Below, piece after piece: positions 61,268 to 64,000 of a DNA stretch of 64,000 nucleotides. Below the pieces are notes generated by a model, which saw only the letters and a program-made list of their open reading frames with translations, had not been told where the DNA came from and made no database searches. A program made the translations under genes and the position numbers. This stretch comes from Hydrogenophaga aromaticivorans (GTDB taxonomy: Bacteria; Pseudomonadota; Gammaproteobacteria; Burkholderiales; Burkholderiaceae_C): positions 124,001-188,000 of the forward strand of contig NZ_VYGV01000001.1 of assembly GCF_013387465.1 (NCBI RefSeq). The letters run 5' to 3'. Every line of letters begins with the position of its first letter. Within the stretch, counting starts at the first letter, position 1.

Positions 61268-62176
61268 TCAGCCCTGGCGTTTTGCGAGCAACGCACGCGA
61301 CACGCGCGAACCACTCGGGCGGTTGAGGTGTTCGCTGATGAACTGGCCAGCGTCCACCAGCGCATCAAGATCGATGCCGGTTTCAATGCCCATGCCGTGC
61401 AGCAGGTAGACCACGTCTTCCGTCGCCACGTTGCCGGTGGCACCCTTGGCATACGGGCAGCCGCCCAGCCCGGCCACGGAGGACTGGAAGTTCCAGACGC
61501 CCAGCTCCAGTGCCGCCAGCGTGTTGGACAAGGCCTGGCCATAGGTGTCGTGGAAATGCCCGGACACCTGAGCGATGGGAAAGTGCTTGAGCGTCGCTTC
61601 GATGGCCGCCTGGACCTTGTGCGGCGTGCCGACGCCGATGGTGTCGGCCACGTCCACACGCTCGACGCCGATGCCCTTCATCAGCCCTGCCAGGTAGTCC
61701 ACGCGCTCGGGCGGAATCTCGCCTTCGTACGGACAGCCCACGGTGCAGCTCATGGCGCCCCGCACCGCTATGCCTGCAGCCTTGGCCGCGGCGACCACTG
61801 GCGCGAAGCGTTCGATGCTCTCGGCGATGGAGCAGTTGATGTTCTTCTGGCTGAAGGCCTCGCTGGCCGCACCGAAGACCACGATCTCATCGGGCCGGTC
61901 GAGCAGCGCGGCCTCGAAACCCTTGAGGTTGGGCGTGAGCACCGAATACCGCACACCCGTCTGGCGCGCGATGCCACTCATGACCTCGTGGTTGTCGGCC
62001 ATCTGCGGCACCCACTTCGGGCTCACGTAGCTCGTGACCTCGATTTCCTTCAGACCCGCGGCCTGCAGGCGGTGCACCAGCTCGATCTTCACCGCGGCCG
62101 GCACGGGCTGCTTTTCGTTCTGCAGGCCGTCGCGCGGGCCGACGTCGATGAGGTGGACTTTGGATGGGATGTTCAT
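61268..62176 (-). CDS. Hydroxymethylglutaryl-CoA lyase
   Basis: The 302-residue TIM-barrel enzyme starts MNIPSKVHLIDVGPRDGLQN and has the catalytic SSVAGLGGCPYAKGATGNVA loop with its essential cysteine. It splits HMG-CoA to acetyl-CoA and acetoacetate, the last step of leucine degradation. It is separated from ghrA by a strong palindrome. Comparable genes are called mvaB, hmgL or liuE; no symbol is forced here. Confidence 0.93.
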   Translation of the reverse strand: MNIPSKVHLIDVGPRDGLQNEKQPVPAAVKIELVHRLQAAGLKEIEVTSYVSPKWVPQMADNHEVMSGIARQTGVRYSVLTPNLKGFEAALLDRPDEIVVFGAASEAFSQKNINCSIAESIERFAPVVAAAKAAGIAVRGAMSCTVGCPYEGEIPPERVDYLAGLMKGIGVERVDVADTIGVGTPHKVQAAIEATLKHFPIAQVSGHFHDTYGQALSNTLAALELGVWNFQSSVAGLGGCPYAKGATGNVATEDVVYLLHGMGIETGIDLDALVDAGQFISEHLNRPSGSRVSRALLAKRQG

Positions 62177-62198
62177 GAATGTCTCCGAAGGGCTTGCC

Positions 62199-62223
62199 CC
62201 CTCTCCCGCTCAGCGGGAGAGGG
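62199..62223. repeat. 12-bp-arm perfect palindrome
   Basis: CCCTCTCCCGCT, one base, AGCGGGAGAGGG, followed by TTGGGGTGAAGG. This is a common intergenic repeat of Burkholderiales (the CCCTCTCCC type). It lies between ghrA and the lyase gene; no T run follows, so it is not a standard terminator. Confidence 0.65.
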
Positions 62224-62241
62224 TTGGGGTGAAGGCTGAAT

Positions 62242-63162
62242 TCAATAACCCCTGACAGGATCGACCACACCCGCAACGGGCTGACCCGCTTCCAGCGCGC
62301 GGATCTTGCCCGCGATCTGGGCGATGCTCTCGTCGCGCAAGGTGCGTGCCGAGGTGTGGGGGGTGATGGTGATCCTGGGGTGGTTCCAGAACGGGTGGTC
62401 AGCGGGCAATGGTTCGGTGCGGAACACGTCCAGCGTGGCGCCGGCCATCTGGTCGCTCTCCAGCAGGGCCAACAGATCGGCTTCGACCAGGTGCGCGCCG
62501 CGCGCCACGTTGATCAGGTAGCCACCGGGCTTCAGGCGCCCGAGTGTGTCGCGGTTGAGGATGTCCCGCGTGTCGGGCGTGAGCGGCAGCAGATTCACCA
62601 GCACCCGGCAGTTTGAGAGGAAGGTATCGAACCCGGCCTCTCCGCTGTGGGTGACCACACCCTCGATGGCCTTGGGCGTGCGGCTCCAGCCATGCACCGG
62701 AAAGTCGAACACCCGCAGCGCCCGGGCCACGCGCTCACCGAGCACGCCCAGGCCCATCACGCCGATGGAAAAGTCCTGGCGATCACGCGGCTTGCGGTAC
62801 GACCATTTGCCGGCCTTCACGTCGGCCTCGTAACCGTCGAATTCGCGGAAGTGGCGGATGACCGCGTGGCACACGTATTCGGCCATCTGCACCGACATGC
62901 CCGCGTCGTCGAGACGCACGACCTTCACGCCCGGCGGCAGGTGCAGCTTGAGCAGCGCGTCCACACCCGCGCCGATGTTGAACAGGCCCTTGAGCGCCTG
63001 CTGTTGATCCAGGAACTGTTGCGGCGGCGCCCAGACCACGGCGTGGTCGGCCTGTGGCGCGCCGGGTTCCCAGACCTCGACGGACGCTTCGGGAAAGGCC
63101 GCGCGCAGGCCGTCCAGCCAGGGTTGTGCCTTGGTGTCGGTGCAGCAGAAAGTGATGTTCAT
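62242..63162 (-). CDS. ghrA: Glyoxylate/hydroxypyruvate reductase A
   Basis: The 306-residue D-2-hydroxyacid dehydrogenase begins MNITFCCTDTKAQPWLDGLR and has a Rossmann motif FSIGVMGLGVLGERVARALR and the catalytic residues in INVARGAHLVEADLLALLES (Arg) and HPFWNHPRITITPHTSARTL (His). It reduces glyoxylate and hydroxypyruvate with NAD(P)H. ATG at 63162. Preceded by the acyl-CoA carboxylase gene, which ends at 63293. Confidence 0.92.
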   Translation of the reverse strand: MNITFCCTDTKAQPWLDGLRAAFPEASVEVWEPGAPQADHAVVWAPPQQFLDQQQALKGLFNIGAGVDALLKLHLPPGVKVVRLDDAGMSVQMAEYVCHAVIRHFREFDGYEADVKAGKWSYRKPRDRQDFSIGVMGLGVLGERVARALRVFDFPVHGWSRTPKAIEGVVTHSGEAGFDTFLSNCRVLVNLLPLTPDTRDILNRDTLGRLKPGGYLINVARGAHLVEADLLALLESDQMAGATLDVFRTEPLPADHPFWNHPRITITPHTSARTLRDESIAQIAGKIRALEAGQPVAGVVDPVRGY

Positions 63163-63217
63163 GCGGCGAGCTTATGGCAAGACGAATAGCCCGTTGGCTG
63201 GGAGGCCCGTTCGCTCA

Positions 63218-63246
63218 AGGCCCTTCGACAGGCTCAGGTCGGACGG
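63218..63246 (+). repeat. TTCGACAGGCTC-type intergenic repeat, copy B
   Basis: AAGGCCCTTCGACAGGCTCA followed by GGTCGGACGGTGG, like copy A at 51313 and the widespread CCCTTCGACAAGCTCAGG repeat. It lies between ghrA and the carboxylase gene. Confidence 0.6.
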
Positions 63247-63292
63247 TGGATGCGGGTCCGCACCGCCTTGCAACACAGGCCCGTTGTTGTGG

Positions 63293-64000
63293 TCAGGCGG
63301 TCTGGATCTTCAGCAGCTCAGCGCCCTCGGCCACCTGGTCGCCCGGCGCGTAGAGCAGCTCGGCCACGGTGCCATCGGCCGGCGCGGCGATGGTGTGTTC
63401 CATCTTCATGGCCTCCATCACTGCCAGCGGCTGGCCCTTCTTCACCGCGTCGCCGGCCTTCACGGCGAACGACACCACCTTGCCCGGCATGGGCGCGGTG
63501 AGGCGCCCAACGTCGTGAGCGGCTTCACCGGCGTGGGCGAGTGCGTCGAGCTCGGTGATCTGGGTGGCGCCCAGGGCACAGAACACGTGCACGATCTCTT
63601 CGCGCTGCCAGGTCTGCACCGTCTGGCGCTGGCCCATGAAGCGCAGGTCCATCAGCGTGCCGTTCTCCGCTGGCAAGGCGTCGAATGTCAGCAAGCCGCT
63701 GACCTCTCCCAGCGCCAGTTGCAACGCACCGTCGTGCAGGTAGGTCAGGCTGGCCTGCATGGCCTCGCCCAGGTATTCGAAGTCGAAGCGGCGCACGGTC
63801 AGGCCGTGCGGGCGCCAGCCGTCGCGGCGCGAAAACGGGTCTTTGCCTTCGCTCGCGCGCTCGGCCAGCAGGGTCTGCGCCACGGCGGCGGCCACGGCCA
63901 GGTTCAGGCCGACCTTGTCCTGGTGGAACAGCACACCCGCTTCGCGCGGGATCAGCGCCGTGTCCAGGTTCGCCTGCGCAAACGAGGGGCTGGCGACCAC
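63293..64000 (-). CDS. Biotin-dependent acyl-CoA carboxylase alpha subunit (C-terminal part)
   Basis: The gene runs off the right edge; 235 residues of the C-terminal end are seen. They end with a biotin carboxyl carrier domain (PLAVMEAMKMEHTIAAPADG, biotinylated Lys in AMKM). Upstream of it lies the linker region of an alpha subunit (SEGKDPFSRRDGWRPHGLTV). The neighbourhood of HMG-CoA lyase suggests methylcrotonyl-CoA carboxylase (leucine degradation), but acetyl- or propionyl-CoA carboxylase alpha is not excluded from this fragment. Confidence 0.85.
   Translation of the reverse strand: MVASPSFAQANLDTALIPREAGVLFHQDKVGLNLAVAAAVAQTLLAERASEGKDPFSRRDGWRPHGLTVRRFDFEYLGEAMQASLTYLHDGALQLALGEVSGLLTFDALPAENGTLMDLRFMGQRQTVQTWQREEIVHVFCALGATQITELDALAHAGEAAHDVGRLTAPMPGKVVSFAVKAGDAVKKGQPLAVMEAMKMEHTIAAPADGTVAELLYAPGDQVAEGAELLKIQTA

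Noticed and set aside
1..64000. Search for IS elements, prophage, CRISPR arrays, tRNA genes and toxin-antitoxin pairs
   Set aside because: No transposase, phage structural gene, regular repeat array or cloverleaf was recognised by eye. Small tRNAs could be missed without a covariance search.

Overview
The window is chromosomal DNA of a GC-rich betaproteobacterium, most likely of the family Comamonadaceae (Hydrogenophaga-like). This rests on gene order (hslV, dksA, COG0523 GTPase, xerC, DUF484, dapF; rplM, rpsI, bactofilin, erpA), an S-adenosylhomocysteine (SAH) riboswitch before ahcY, a double-length UvrA, an aerobic phenylacetate operon, and a family of C/G-rich intergenic palindromes. No prophage, IS element, CRISPR array or tRNA was seen. 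The window is densely coding and looks like core genome with modest accessory content.

Layout. 1-9398 (minus): the 5' end of hslV, a STAS-domain protein, dksA with a long basic tail and an almost cysteine-free zinc-finger region, a COG0523 metal-chaperone GTPase, rlmI, a secreted DsrE-like protein, xerC, DUF484 and dapF. 9532-15449 (plus): a spermidine/putrescine-type ABC importer (ATPase, Tat-exported binding protein, two permeases), a GntR/FCD regulator and an Asp/hydantoin-racemase-family enzyme lacking one of its two catalytic cysteines. The island starts behind an inverted repeat that looks like a two-site operator. 15503-21357: a Nudix/metallo-beta-lactamase fusion, two divergent Crp-like regulators, rnpB (RNase P RNA, minus), a MATE exporter and a DUF2239 protein. 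21499-28539: an FAD-dependent dehydrogenase, a glycine-zipper protein, erpA, a bactofilin, a DUF6776-like protein, rpsI-rplM, rlmJ and a CAP-domain protein. 28613-32511 (plus): a TetR/PaaR-type operator followed by paaABCDE, the phenylacetyl-CoA epoxidase.

32606-38562: an SPFH membrane protein with a translationally coupled secreted SH3-like partner, divergent from a two-component system whose kinase has a very large periplasmic part. 38626-45405: ompW with an upstream FNR-type box, then a methionine / methyl-cycle block (metY, metF, ahcY, with a lipoprotein hydrolase, an RlpA-like lipoprotein and a TlyA-type methyltransferase between). ahcY lies behind an SAH riboswitch that overlaps an intrinsic terminator. 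45462-51314: a HAD phosphatase/MFS pair, a YeeE/YedE sulfur transporter, a coiled-coil membrane protein, a membrane-anchored methyltransferase-like protein, a cysteine-cluster protein and an SMP-30 lactonase. 51348-57245: a 1965-residue UvrA with four ATPase sites. 57376-64000: a Leu-type binding protein, a universal stress protein, an HCCA-isomerase-like protein, DUF1289, YbaK, a LysE exporter, HMG-CoA lyase, GhrA and the C-terminal part of a biotin-dependent acyl-CoA carboxylase, the last three suggesting a leucine-degradation neighbourhood.

Nothing here is a clearly new defence or mobile system. The strongest candidates for undescribed biology are the racemase/ABC island with its phased double operator, the SPFH + SH3-like + two-component locus, the histone-H1-like DksA, and the riboswitch leader with competing hairpins. 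All identifications come from reading the sequence; no database search was run.
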